A stretch of DNA of 64,000 nucleotides, taken from the NCBI RefSeq assembly GCF_900476125.1, contig NZ_LS991949.1, positions 682,001 to 746,000 on the forward strand. The letters are read 5' to 3'. The position numbers and the translations under genes were made by a program. Origin of the DNA: Metamycoplasma alkalescens (GTDB taxonomy: Bacteria > Bacillota_I > Bacilli_A > Mycoplasmatales > Metamycoplasmataceae). The notes beneath the pieces were generated by a model that did not search any database, was not told the origin of the DNA, and saw only the letters and a program-made list of their open reading frames with translations. Shown here one piece after another: positions 12,360 to 23,593 of the stretch (position 1 is its first letter; every line of letters begins with the position of its first letter).

Positions 12360-13124
12360 TTGGATTTAGTTAAAATGGAATTATTAAAAAACCAAGGATT
12401 TACCAATAAAACTTATTATGATAAAGAAAAAAATCAATTTATTAAAATAAAAAATTATGATTCATTTAATCATAAAACCCCAAATGTAATTTTTAATGCT
12501 CTTGAATTTGCACCAAAAACAATTTATGAAGATCATGAAAAAATTATTAGTGAATGAATTGAAGGCAAAACACTATTTGGAACCAAAATAAGCAATGATC
12601 AATTAAAAGAGATCGGCAAGAAATTAATTACGTTGCATAATTCAAAATTAGATTTTTATAAAGAGAATCAATTGGCAAGGCGCTTTAAGGTCTATCGTGA
12701 AAAAATTTCAAAATTAGGAAGAAAAATTCCTATTTTGGATAAGCATTATAAGAAACTTAACTTGTTTTTAAAAAATATTGATAACTCAGCACCTGTGCAT
12801 AATGATTTATGACTTTTTAATATGATTGAAAATAAAAAGGGAATCTTTATTACTGATTGAGAATATGCAACAATGGGTGATGTACATTTTGATTTAGCTT
12901 ATTTTATTGAATCATCGAATTTGAATGCAGAACAAGAAAAAATTTTTTTAGATGCATATGGTGATGATTTTGAGCAAAAATACTTATTAGTTCATAAGAT
13001 TCTTGTTAATGCTTTGATTGTTTTATGAATTAATAAGCATGAAACTAAACCTTTTGATGATCAAGTGTATCTTCAAAGGGTTGATAATTTAATTAATGAA
13101 TATAATCAAAAATATCAAATTTAA
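12360..13124 (+). CDS. Choline/ethanolamine kinase (LicA-like) family protein
   Basis: About 254 residues of the aminoglycoside-phosphotransferase/choline-kinase fold. The catalytic Brenner motif VHNDLWLFNM (H147-N148-D149) and the metal-binding FITDWEYA are intact, followed by GDVHFDLAYF, typical of choline kinases. Substrate could be choline, ethanolamine or a sugar; mycoplasmas use such kinases for phospholipid head groups or glycolipid metabolism. It lies 15 bases after gyrB. The start is uncertain: TTG 12360 or ATG 12375, neither with a clear Shine-Dalgarno. Several UGA Trp codons. Confidence 0.8.
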
Positions 13125-13149
13125 ATTAATGAATTAAAAAGAAGTTTTT

Positions 13150-14622
13150 ATGAATTTGAAAGAAAAAAATATTGTTAATGAAGAACATATTGAAAAAATA
13201 GATGCAATGTATGAAAAAATATCAGCTGCTTTTTCTTCAGAAGTTGCAAATAATATTACACAAGCAAAGTTTCAGCTTACAAAAAATAATAATATGTATT
13301 TTATTGCGAAATATCTTGATACTTGGGTTCAAATAAGAATTCCAAGTGATGGTTTTCTTTCATTATTTGAAAATGAATATGAATTAGCAAAAACACTAAA
13401 TGATTATTTATTTATTAAAAATGGAATTTTTATAAAAAAATGATTTCCTGGATCAGATTTATTTCAAATTGGACTAGAAAGCAATTTGATTAATCCAATT
13501 TTGAATTGTTTAAAAAAATTTCAAGAAAGAAATGTTGAGATTAAAAAATTTAATTGAAATAAATATAATATTAAGGATAAAAGATACCAAAAACTAGTTA
13601 AAAAATATAGCAATGATGAATTAGTTTTAAGTCATAACAATATAAGAAAGAATAACATTATTATTAACAAATTTGGTTATATCAAATTAGTTGATTTTGA
13701 AGCAGTAACTTTGAATTCAAAATATTATGATTTAGTTGCTTTATATTTCAATATTGGTATTGATAAAAAAACAATAATTGATTTTTTTAATTTAGATAAA
13801 GAAAAATTCAATGACTATGTTTATTTGTTTAAACGCTATAAAGAAGCACATTATCAAGATATATATTTAAATATTAAAAATATTCAGAAAAAAATGCCAA
13901 GTCCACATGTTTTTTTAAAAAACAACCAAACAATAAATAACAAATTTATTGTTTTTAAGAAGCATAATAAATTTAATTACCATTTGAATTTAAGTGAACT
14001 TGAGAATTTTTATTTTGTTCCTACATATATTTATGAAGATGAAAATAAAATTATTTGAAGATGATTAAATAACAAGGGAAATTTTGAACTTAGTTTAAAA
14101 TCAATTAAACTAATTGCCAAAATTATGAAAACATATCATGATTCACATGTTAATTTTCCTGATTTTGTACTTGATAAATACATCAAATGATTGATCAAAA
14201 AAACGAATATTGTTGATTTCAAAAAAGAAATGGATGATTTTGATTTGATTAAATTAATTTTTTTATGACTAAAGCAAATAAAAATTGATGCCAATTGTCA
14301 TAATAATTTAAGTTTTAAAAATATTCTTTGGGGCGAAAATCAAAATATATATTTTATTGATTGATCACTTGCTTCAAAAGGATCAAGATTTTTAGATATT
14401 GCAATTATGTTTGAAAATTTAAATGTTAATAAAGTTCAAAAGGAACTATTTTGAGCAGTATATTGTAATTCAAAACCAATTGACTTTTATAAATATCAAA
14501 TCATTGCTTTATTTTTAATATATTTGCAAAATAAACAATTAAAAAACCATGATGAAAAAAATTATTTAATTATTAAAAAAATTAAATATGTTTTGATTAA
14601 AAACCGCATCAAAGTTAAATAA
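13150..14622 (+). CDS. Tandem choline-kinase-like protein, both catalytic Asp replaced by Asn
   Basis: The 490-residue protein contains two kinase-like halves. The first half has LSHNNIRKNNI (H162-N163-N164) and IKLVDFEA. The second half has CHNNLSFKNIL (H384-N385-N386) and IYFIDWSLA. Both copies read HNN where the upstream neighbour and active family members have HND, so the catalytic base Asp is Asn in both. The metal-binding Asp of the DFE/DWS motif is retained in both. It follows the single-domain kinase gene by 25 bases and may be a duplicated, fused and catalytically altered paralogue. Whether it binds substrate, regulates the neighbour or keeps residual activity cannot be told from sequence. 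Confidence 0.75.
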
Positions 14623-14634
14623 AATGGAGGTTCT

Positions 14635-15441
14635 ATGGAAGAAAATGAGATAAGAAAAGATGAATTGGAAACAAAAGAAGAAATAAAGAAATCTCAAAAA
14701 AAATGTCGTAAGGTGACAACAGCTTTGATGTTCACAGGATTAATTGGTGCCTTGACAATTATTCCGATTGTTTCAATCTTTTTTTCTTCCAAACAACCAA
14801 GAAAAAATCAATATATTTTTGATTTTAATGATGCAGTTATTAAAAAAGAAATTCCGATTGATGAAAATAAGAAAGAAATTTTATTTAAATTTGATGAAGA
14901 AATTGAATCAAGCAAACTTTTTAATTTCAAAGATCTAATTCAAATTGAAAAAAAGGAAGACGACTATCAAATTGATATGTCAAATAATTTTTCTTTTTAT
15001 CGAACAGGAGATAGATTTGGTGATTTTTTTAATACAAATCAAATTACAAAAAAGAAATTAAATCAAACTTCAAATAATGAAGAAATTATTGAGATTGATT
15101 TGGTAAAAAAACTTGCTGATTTTAATCAAGAAAAAAATCGAAATATCGATTTCAAATATTTTATTCAACAATTATCAAGTTTAAAATTTTCATTTTCTTA
15201 TTCCTTTAAAAATCAAGATGAAAAATTCTATTTTTATAATACAAATGGTAAACTTGCAGGTTATGAGATAAAGAATTTTTTTTCAAGGGTTACAAAATAT
15301 CTTAAAGAAGAAACAAATGATCAAAAAATTAGTAATGAAACTTATAAGATTAAAGTTTTTGCAACAAATAAAAATGGTGTGATTGAAAAAATAAGATTTG
15401 ATATTGAATTTAAATTTCAAGTAGAAAAAAATTTCAGTTAG
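14635..15441 (+). CDS. Single-pass membrane protein, unknown function
   Basis: A 268-residue protein with GGAGG just upstream of ATG 14635. A charged cytoplasmic head (residues 1-30) is followed by one membrane helix (TALMFTGLIGALTIIPIVSI, about 30-49), and the rest is a Lys/Asn/Glu-rich, presumably external domain. No lipobox and no recognised domain. It ends convergently with the MATE gene: the two coding sequences overlap by 4 bases and both stop codons sit in the loop region of a shared terminator. Confidence 0.75.
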   Translation: MEENEIRKDELETKEEIKKSQKKCRKVTTALMFTGLIGALTIIPIVSIFFSSKQPRKNQYIFDFNDAVIKKEIPIDENKKEILFKFDEEIESSKLFNFKDLIQIEKKEDDYQIDMSNNFSFYRTGDRFGDFFNTNQITKKKLNQTSNNEEIIEIDLVKKLADFNQEKNRNIDFKYFIQQLSSLKFSFSYSFKNQDEKFYFYNTNGKLAGYEIKNFFSRVTKYLKEETNDQKISNETYKIKVFATNKNGVIEKIRFDIEFKFQVEKNFS

Positions 15442-15455
15442 ACTGAAATTTTTTT
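15425..15455. terminator. Perfect bidirectional terminator over two convergent stop codons
   Basis: AAAAAAATTTCAGT (15425-15438) and ACTGAAATTTTTTT (15442-15455) are exact reverse complements with a 3-base spacer TAG. The arms end in A7 and T7, so a U-tract forms on either strand. The plus-strand stop is 15439-15441 and the minus-strand stop is 15438-15440, so one hairpin serves both genes. Confidence 0.92.
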
Positions 15456-17168
15456 AGTTTCTTGATTATCCAAATTATTAATTACTTCATTTGTAACATT
15501 TCTTTTTCAATTTGTTTTTAAAGCAACAATTTCAAAAATAATAAATCTTACAAAATCAAAACTATAGAATAATAAGAATGTTATTTCTAAACTTAAATGA
15601 AAATTTGGTACAAATGCAAATAATAAAATAATTAATCAAATAAATGATGCTCAAAAAGCAGCCAAGATTGTAATTGAACCAATGATATTTCTTCCTCCTG
15701 CTCTTGGTAATGCAGCTGCAGTATAGAATCAACATCAAAGTGGATTGAATAAAATAAATGTTAAACAAGTGAATAAGAATATTCTTCTAAATGTCAACCC
15801 TGTTTGAATTTGCATTGCTTCAATTCATTTGCTTGTATCTTCATTCGAGACTAAGAAGTTTTTGAAATTTTCAGGATTATCTTTAAATGTTTCTATTGCT
15901 TTTTGGGCATTTTCTACAATTCTTGAATCAATAATTCCCGATTCTATTTGCATTCTAAATATTTTATTTAAAAATTTCTCTTTATTTTCATGTTTGAAAT
16001 AAAATTCAATATTGTTAGGAATATTTGCTTGGGCTCCACTTACTGTTGTTTTACTATAAGCAATGATCAATACAACGACAAGCATAATCATTGACATTCC
16101 AAAACCTGCAATTGCATGGAATCCTCTTAGTGCATAAGCATGTTTTTCAGCTTCCTCAAAGTTATTTTTTCCAAGATTACCAGCAACAAAATAAGAAACA
16201 TTGGTTGAACAAGCGGATGTTATTGCTGATGCGATTGATGAAAGACTTTCAACCAAACCTAATATTGTTACAGCGCTTAACCCCATTCATTTCTGTGATA
16301 TTCCTGAACCATTTACTAAATCATCAGGAAATGCTCTTGATCAAGCAATCATTCTAATTGGAATTGTAATCATTGCCGCAATTGTAATTAACATTGCTGG
16401 AATTCTTTTTAGAATTTGTTTGGCGATTGGTCTTGTTACATAATAAATTTTTAAAACATTGATAAAAATTGGACGATCTTTATAATAAGTGAATAACAAA
16501 TCAGATGTTAAACAAACTAAACCACTAATAATTGATCCAAAAGCTGCATAATATGCATTTCCTTTAAAACCATATAATAAAATCGCATTGATTGTTGCAT
16601 TCACGATCAGCGTTAATGAAGCTGAAATAAAAGCATAATTTGAATGCCCTGTTTCATTTAAAAGCATATTTGTATTGAAACTAAATGAAGTAATAATTCA
16701 TCCAATACAAATTAGCATTAAATACATTCTTGCTTCATTTAAAACTGATCCTTTAATTTGTTTACCACCAATTAAATGAATCATTGCATCAGGTGCACTT
16801 CAACAAACAATTGAAAAAGCAATTGTAATGAATAAAAATAATAAGATTCTTAAGTTAATAATTTGCTTGACTTTATCATATTCCTTCCTACCAAAATATT
16901 GACCAACAAACATTGCCGCAATTCCTTGAATAGCAAAGAAAATTGTATAAATAATTCCTGTATATGTATTTGCATATGTTAGTGCATCGATTCCGGATGG
17001 AATATGACTTACCATGAAGTTATCAAGAAAACCATTTAAACTAAATAAAATTTCACCAATAATAATTGGCCAAGTTTTTAAAAAGTATAGTTTTCAATCG
17101 CTTCTTGATTGAGGAATTACTCTTTTGAAATAATTTTTATGTTTATGTGTTGAAGTTTCTTTTATCAT
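15438..17168 (-). CDS. MATE family multidrug/efflux transporter
   Basis: A 576-residue multi-pass membrane protein. Helices and motifs fit MATE: FVNxF-type N-terminal pairs (GEILFSLNGFLDNFMVSH), IQGIAAMFVGQYFGRKEYD, SACSTNVSYFVAGNLGKNN and the repeat-like second half. Likely exports drugs or metabolites by Na+ or H+ antiport. It is longer than the usual 450 residues because of a hydrophilic insert of roughly 60 residues (about 395-450: KHENKEKFLNKIF to VSNEDTSKW). Start ATG 17168 has AAGGTG about 10 bases upstream. Its 3' end overlaps the convergent membrane-protein gene. Confidence 0.87.
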
Positions 17169-17223
17169 CCTTAAATCACCTTGGGTTTTAATTCATTAAA
17201 ATTTTTAATCAAAAGGTGATTTA

Positions 17224-17997
17224 TTAGAGACTTCAAATTTTTTGTTTAATTTCTTTAATTGTAAGATTATCGTTGAAATTGATGTTTTTAATTAACCTCA
17301 TAAAGTCTTTTTTGTATAAATACCGTTTAATTAATAAATTTGTTTCTTCAGGATTTGCTGCCAAATATAGCATTTTATTGACATCATCTTGTGAATATTT
17401 TCGTAATTCTTTGATTACAACATTTTTGTTTAGTTTTAAAAAGTATTTTTTTCGTTTATCATTAGATCTTAAAATTACTAATGAATTAACATAAAGTCAA
17501 AATCCCAAAAAAGATGCAATCAAACCATTGCTTTTTGTTATCATCTTTTTTAAGATATTGATTCCGGATTTTTCAATCATTTTTTTAGTATTTAAAAAAT
17601 ATTCTTGCTTAAATACTGATCCAGTCAATTTTGATAATGAAAGAACCGGATTAGATTTATCATCTATCAAAGGGATAACACTATTCTTTGGAAACATTTT
17701 TGTTAATATTTGTTTCTCTAAAGTAGGATTATGACCAATAAAAATGATTTCATCAATTTTTGCTTTTGAATCAATTTCATAAATATGCTTGATTATTTTT
17801 TGTTTCAATGTTGATCAAACATCCTTGATCGAATTTCCCTTAACAAAATCAATAATAAAAGTTTTTGTTTCAAACTTATTATCATGATTTAATCCACCAA
17901 GTGAATAAGCAAATGGAGTGTTTGCTGGGATTGATAATAATCTTGCAAAAGGATTTGAAATTGCTTCAAAATCAATATATATGTATTTATGACTCAT
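17224..17997 (-). CDS. DEDD-exonuclease-like protein (DUF2779-like)
   Basis: A 257-residue protein. The N-terminus YIYIDFEAIS is a DxE motif typical of 3'-5' exonuclease folds, and IIFIGHNPTLEKQIL resembles the second exonuclease motif seen in DUF2779-type proteins (usually HNxxFE). The C-terminal third is basic. Known DUF2779 proteins carry such a domain in phage-like and mycoplasma proteins, but the activity here is not established. Its -10 box lies 8 bases before ATG 17997, with no Shine-Dalgarno. It is divergent from apt. Confidence 0.6.
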
Positions 17998-18005
17998 AAT
18001 TATAC

Positions 18006-18011
18006 ATTATA
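18006..18011 (-). promoter_or_regulatory. -10 box of the exonuclease-like gene, probably leaderless
   Basis: TATAAT on the minus strand ends 8 bases before the ATG at 17997. No ribosome-binding site fits in between. Confidence 0.55.
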
Positions 18012-18171
18012 ACATTTAATATAAAAAAAGTAATTGATCAAAAATATTGAAAAATATTGCTATTTTTTATTGAATTTTAAAGAAATTTATCTGCAATTAG
18101 ATTTAATTTTTAATGTCTTTATTTGGTGTTTTTATGAAGATAAAAAACTGTGCTTTTTCTTTGTTGAAAAA

Positions 18172-18182
18172 TATAATATAAT
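18172..18182 (+). promoter_or_regulatory. apt -10 region, two overlapping TATAAT boxes
   Basis: TATAAT occurs at 18172-18177 and again at 18177-18182, the second one 8 bases before ATG 18191. There is no Shine-Dalgarno sequence, so a leaderless transcript is likely. Confidence 0.6.
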
Positions 18183-18190
18183 ATTAAATT

Positions 18191-18712
18191 ATGGACTTAA
18201 AAAAATATATTAGAACCGTTAAAAATTTCCCAGAACCAGGGGTTGAATTTAAAGACATTTCTTTATTGCTTGCAAATGGAAAAGCATTGAATTATACAAT
18301 CAATAAAATGTCAGAATTAGCTAAAGATGCTGACATTATTGTTGGTCCAGATGCAAGGGGATTTTTATTTGGAACACCTGTTGCTGCTAAATTATCAAAA
18401 CCTTTTATTATGGTAAGAAAAAAAGGTAAACTACCTGGTGAAGTTATTAGTTATGAATATGGGTTGGAATATGGTCGTTCAATTTTAGAAATTCAAAAAA
18501 ATCTTGTAAAACCAGGGCAAAAAGCAGTAATCATTGATGATGTTTTAGCAACGGGTGGAACATTGGAAGCAATAATAAAATTATTAAAAGACCAAGGGGT
18601 GGAAATTCTAAAAATTATTGTTTTAATGGAACTTGATGGTTTTGATGCAAGAAAAAAATTAAATTGTGATATTGAAAGTCTAATTTTTGTTGAAAAAAAT
18701 AATGATAAATAA
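18191..18712 (+). CDS. apt: Adenine phosphoribosyltransferase
   Basis: Converts adenine and PRPP to AMP in purine salvage. The 173-residue length is typical. The PRPP-binding motif VIIDDVLATGGT lies around residues 116-127, preceded by the conserved VGPDARGFLFG and the flexible loop KKGKLPGEVISYEY. It heads a short plus-strand pair with pepF. Its start appears leaderless. Confidence 0.96.
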   Translation: MDLKKYIRTVKNFPEPGVEFKDISLLLANGKALNYTINKMSELAKDADIIVGPDARGFLFGTPVAAKLSKPFIMVRKKGKLPGEVISYEYGLEYGRSILEIQKNLVKPGQKAVIIDDVLATGGTLEAIIKLLKDQGVEILKIIVLMELDGFDARKKLNCDIESLIFVEKNNDK

Positions 18713-18741
18713 TTTTTAATTTCTTGCGTGGAGGGTTGAAA

Positions 18742-20568
18742 ATGAAAAAATATACAAAATATGAAGATATTGAAGAAAAATATCGTTTTGATCTTGAAGA
18801 TATTTTAGGTAATCAAACATACAACGAATTAAAAGACCAATATTTTGAATTAGTTAAAAAACAAATTGAAATTAAAGATTCGAAGTATGAAAGTTTTGAA
18901 AATTATGTTGATTCTTTAAGGATTAGTGAGAAACTATTGATATTAAGCAATAAGATTGAAAATTATTTATCAAATAAGTTAAATACAAATGTCGTTAATT
19001 TTGAAATCAATAAATTAATTTCAGAATTTGAAGCAAAGAAAGCAGAATATAATAAACAATTTGGTTCAGAGATCAATCGTGTAGCACAACATAAAGAAAA
19101 AATTGAAAAATGAATGCATAAACCAGAATTAAAAGAGATTAAAAAAGATCTTGAAGCAACATTGAATGATTTAAAACATAAACTAGATGATAAAACTGAA
19201 ACATATTTAAGTGCAACACAACATGGATTTCCGAGTGTTGAAGAATTATTTGGGGTTTTAACTGATAGTGAGATTAGTTATGGCTATGCTCATGATAAAT
19301 GGGGTAAAAAATACGAAATTACTGAAGGTACACGCGTTGCATTATTAAAACACCATGATGAGAGAGTTAGAAAAGAAACTTATTTTAACTATGCAAATGG
19401 TTATTTAAAGCATAAACAAAGTTTAGCGCGAATGTTATATCAACATTTAAAATCAATTTCGGTTGATGCTTTGTATCGAAAATATGAATCATCACTTGAT
19501 TCAATTTTGTCACATGATAATGTAAATAAAAAATTACTTGAAATCATTTATAAAAATGTGTTAAATAACATCAATATTTTTAGAAAATATCGAAAAGCAC
19601 ATGCGAAATTTTTTGAAAAGAAATTTAATAAAAAAATGGAACTATGAGATACAGCACTTGATCTAGTAAAAGTAAAAAATAAGTATTCAATTGAAGATGG
19701 TCAAGAGATTCTAAAAGAAATTACTTCAATCATGCCATATGAATATTCAGAAATTGTCAATAAGGCAATCAATGAAAGATGAATTGACTATATCAATGTT
19801 CCTTCAAAAAGATCTGGTGCATATTCAATTGGTGGAACCCATGGATTGAATAAAATTTATATTTTAATGAATTGAGATTATACAATTAATTCAATCAATA
19901 CACTTTGTCATGAAATGGGTCATTCAATGCATTCATATTTTTCAGTAAAAAATCAAAGTGCATTTCGTAGTCAGTATCCAATCTTTTTAGCTGAAATAGC
20001 TTCAATTTTCAATGAATTACTATTGAATGACTACTTAATTTCTAAAGCTAAAACAAACGAAGAAAAATTCTTTTTATTGAATGAAAGTATCAATGATTTT
20101 ATTGGAACAGTTTTAAGACAAACACAATGATCTAATTTTGAATTTGAATTATATAATCGTATTGACAAAGATGAACCACTTAGTTCATATGAGACAATTG
20201 AAGAATTATATGTTGAAAATGCAAAGAAATATGTAATTTCTGACATTGAACCAAAAATCAATGATGCAATGAATGTTTATAGTGTAATGGTCCCACATTT
20301 TTATTATTTCTTTTATGTATACAAATATGCTTTAGGATACATTGTTGCAAATGTATTTTTCCAAAAATATAAAAAAGAAGGAAAAGAAGCACTTAAAAAT
20401 TATGTTGATAATTTCTTATCATCAGGGGATAAAGATTGGCCAGTTACAATTTTAAAAGAAGCGGGTGTTGATGTTTATTCAGAAGATATTTATAAACAAG
20501 CATTTAGTGTTTTAGAAGAAAAAGTTAATGAATACATTAAATTAGGAAACAAAATTTTTAAAGATTAA
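18742..20568 (+). CDS. pepF: Oligoendopeptidase F (M3 metallopeptidase)
   Basis: A 608-residue cytoplasmic zinc endopeptidase that trims imported oligopeptides. The zinc motif HEMGH is at residues 390-394 and the third ligand region is [11 protein letters not shown] some 24 residues later, as in family M3. The C-terminal [11 protein letters not shown] and [17 protein letters not shown] are also typical. GGAGGG 6 bases upstream fixes ATG 18742; an in-frame TTG at 18724 is less likely. UGA Trp codons in several places. Ends at a shared terminator with the convergent lipoprotein operon. Confidence 0.95.
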
Positions 20569-20576
20569 AATTAAAA

Positions 20577-20620
20577 AAAATCAGAGTTTAAGTTACTTAA
20601 AAATTTAAAACTCTGATTTT
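20577..20620. terminator. Bidirectional terminator between pepF and the lipoprotein operon
   Basis: AAAATCAGAGTTT (20577-20589) is exactly complementary to AAACTCTGATTTT (20608-20620), with A and T tracts on the outer sides. It overlaps the stop codon of the minus-strand lipoprotein at 20619-20621. Confidence 0.9.
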
Positions 20621-21551
20621 ATTTTTTATTATCAATATCAACAATTGTGTAACTAAGTGGAGACCCTCCTCATTCAGCATCAAAAATCGTTTTTTTTGCA
20701 TCATTAGTTCTTGAATTTTCAAATAATGTTTTTATTTGAACATATTTTGATAAATCAAATTTTTTTAGTAGTACTTGATTATTAAATAATTTAGGATAAA
20801 TATAGGAATATGTGTTTATTGCAATTTTATGTTTTTGTTTTTCTTTGGGAATTTCTTTTTTATTTTGATCTAAAAGAGTTGTCGAAATTTTTATTTCTAG
20901 AATAATTCCTTCCTTAGTTAATAAAAACATCTTGTCTTCTTTTTTATGTTTATTTTCAGCGTCTAATAAGGTAGTGAATTGTAATATTTCATTGGTTTTT
21001 GGTTGGTTAAAAGTTCCAAGATTTAAGCTATTTCTTTGAAATTCAACATTTAAATCATCAATATTACCTTTAAATTGGTCAATAGCATTGTAATTTACAA
21101 AAATAAATTTATCTAAGTTAAATAAAAATCATAATCAATTTTTTTCATATAACTCATCGAGTTTCTTATCAAAAACACTAATAGCAATTACTTTGTCTTT
21201 TTTATCAGTTCAGTCGTTGTCATTTGATCCAATACGAGAAATTATGTTGTTAGCATAATATAGATAAGTTTTAATTTCTTCAAAATATTCATTTATAATT
21301 TCTTTTTGTTGTTCAATATACTGTTTTTTTTCTTCCTCATTATCTTTAAAAGCAAGATTTAGAAGTGAATTCACATATTCATATTTTAAGAAAATATCTC
21401 ATTTATCTTGTTGGTAATTTTTTATATTGATTTCACTTAATTTTTCTTCATTGATTTTTTGATTGCTTTGTTGACATGAAATCATTGTTGTTGGCAATAT
21501 AGGAATTAAAAAAGACGCAAGAAAAAAATTTTTTTTATTTAATTTTTTCAT
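20619..21551 (-). CDS. Lipoprotein, third of three overlapping paralogues
   Basis: A 310-residue lipoprotein: signal peptide with basic start MKKLNKKNFF and lipobox TTMISC. It shares with the two upstream lipoproteins a Trp-led motif, here WLWFLFNLDKF starting at residue 139. The rest is hydrophilic, with no recognised domain. Its start overlaps the previous gene by 17 bases, so translation is probably coupled. It is the last gene of a five-gene operon beginning with an ABC permease. Role unknown; it may be an extracytoplasmic subunit or cargo of that transporter. Confidence 0.75.
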
Positions 21552-22383
21552 TGGTTACTAATACCCCCAATCCTGGTTCATTATAATTTCCAATAATAGC
21601 TTTTTCAAAATCATTGTATGCTTGCTGATTATGGTGAAGAATACCATTATGAATTGCATCTGAAATAAGTTTAACAATAATCTTATTATTCAATGATCTT
21701 GGGAAAAAAATTATTCGATCAAAAGTGACTTCATTTTCATTATTTTTTGAAATAAGTAATCTTATTATTAATTTATCCTTTTTTAAGTAATAGACATATT
21801 TATCTTTATAGTGTGCTGATTCGCCACCCTCAATAAGGTCATCAAAATAATTATTAATAAAAATATGATCATTTGGATTCGATAATCTTTCTAGTTTATC
21901 TAGAAATTCTTTACTATGCTTTGCATTATTTTTTTTGTTAGTTTGATCAATATATTCATCAAACTTTCATCATTCTAAAAATTTTCATTTTAATTTATCA
22001 ATGTTTTTGAGAACAAAAAATCAATTTTGTGAATAAAAATCTATTAATTTTTCAACTGAATCTCCATTTTTTATTGATTCAATTAATTTTTTACTTAACT
22101 CCTTCAAATTAGAAAGCAGAATTTCATCGTTATTTTGTGAATTTAAAAAATTTGTTTTTTTAATCTTATCTTCTTTAAAAGTTAATTTAAGAAGTTTATT
22201 TAAAATTTCTTTTGTTCTAATTTCATCATTGTTTTTTGTAATTGGATTAACTTCAAAACCTGTTGGAATTTTATTTCTTAATTCACTTGATTCAGTTGTG
22301 TTAATGCATGAAACTAAAGTTGATGTTATTAATGTATTTATTAATAAAGAAGGAATTAAAATAAGTTTTTTAATTTTTTTCAT
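21535..22383 (-). CDS. Lipoprotein, second of three overlapping paralogues
   Basis: A 282-residue lipoprotein with signal peptide MKKIKKLILIPSLL and lipobox STLVSC. The shared motif WFFVLKNIDKL starts at residue 121, the same position as in the preceding paralogue. It overlaps the upstream gene by 14 bases and the downstream gene by 17 bases. No recognised domain. Several UGA Trp codons, including a WW pair shortly after the motif. Confidence 0.75.
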
Positions 22384-23593
22384 CTATTGACCTCATACTA
22401 AATCTAAAAATTTTTAGTTCTTTGTTTTTGCTTCATGAATAATTATTAATTTCATTTATAACTTTTGTAAAGAATGAATTATATTTATGTGTTGCTTTAA
22501 ATTCCAAATATTTTTCATCATTTTTATCTTTTGCTCAAGCAATAAATTTTTTTTCTAAATCAACTTCTTCATCTTTATTTTTTTCTTCTAAATTATCTTC
22601 CTTATTTTCATCAACTTCTTCACTAAATTTATTTTCTGATTCCTCAATTTCTTCATATTTTTCATCAAATAATTCATCAAAATATTCTTTAAATTGTCTT
22701 TCGAAATCATCTTTTCTTTTTTGATGAATTTTATTCTCAATATCAATAATTTGTTCTTCAATATTATTTTTATTATTAAATACCAATAAATCAGTATTGA
22801 TTCTAATAACATTTTTATTACTTTTAATGTATTTTCAAAGTCTTATTGCTTTATTTTCATCAAAAATTAAATATCATGCTTGTTTTTCTTTGTATATATT
22901 TGGAAAAGAACCAAGTTTAGATAGAATATTTTTCATTTTATTTCTAAATTCTTCAAGTAACTTCTTAGTTTTTTCTTCATCGTTTGCGTATTTTTTAATC
23001 AATTCTTCAGCTTGCTTTTCAAACTTTTTTTCAAATTCTTTGAAATCGAAATCTTTTAATTCTTTTTCAATTAGTGAATTAGGGAATTTATTATTAATTT
23101 TTGTAATTATTGATTTGAAGGTGTCATTTGTTTTTTTAAATCATTCTTTTTCATTCTTAAATGCTTTATAAGCATCCTCATATGGATTATATACAAATTC
23201 AATTTTTTTAATATTATTAAGAACTCAATATCAATCATTTTCTAAAGTATTTTTAATTACATTTCTTGAGTTTCGAATAATTAATTCATATTCCGTAGCG
23301 CCACTAATACTATCTTGAACTATGATTGGTTCATAAACAAAAGCAGCTTTTAATTCATCATATTTAGAATCAGATTTATTTTTTTGTTGTGAAAGATAAA
23401 TCTCTTTTTTTTCTTTTTGATTGTTTGAAAAGAAATCAAGAAGTTTATTTATATGTTGATTTTGTTCAAACTTTTCTTTATTTTCTGCAGATTCACTAGT
23501 TTGATTTTGATCTTGATTTTTTTTATTACAACTTATTGCTATAATGGGAATTGGGATGAAAGCTAAATTAGTTGCTAGAAATAACTTTTTCAT
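22370..23593 (-). CDS. Lipoprotein, first of three overlapping paralogues
   Basis: A 407-residue lipoprotein starting at MKKLFLATN, with lipobox IIAISC. The shared motif WYWVLNNIKKI starts at residue 121. Residues 150-260 are strongly charged and helical (coiled-coil-like Lys/Glu runs), and a long acidic stretch near residues 290-355 is rich in Glu. The start lies inside the 3' end of the ABC ATPase gene (26-base overlap), with no separate Shine-Dalgarno, so it depends on translation of the upstream gene. Function unknown; context ties it to the ABC transporter. Confidence 0.75.

Noticed and set aside
15562-15768. Separate minus-strand small protein
   Set aside because: Lies in another frame of the MATE gene; the MATE frame continues through this part with UGA Trp codons.
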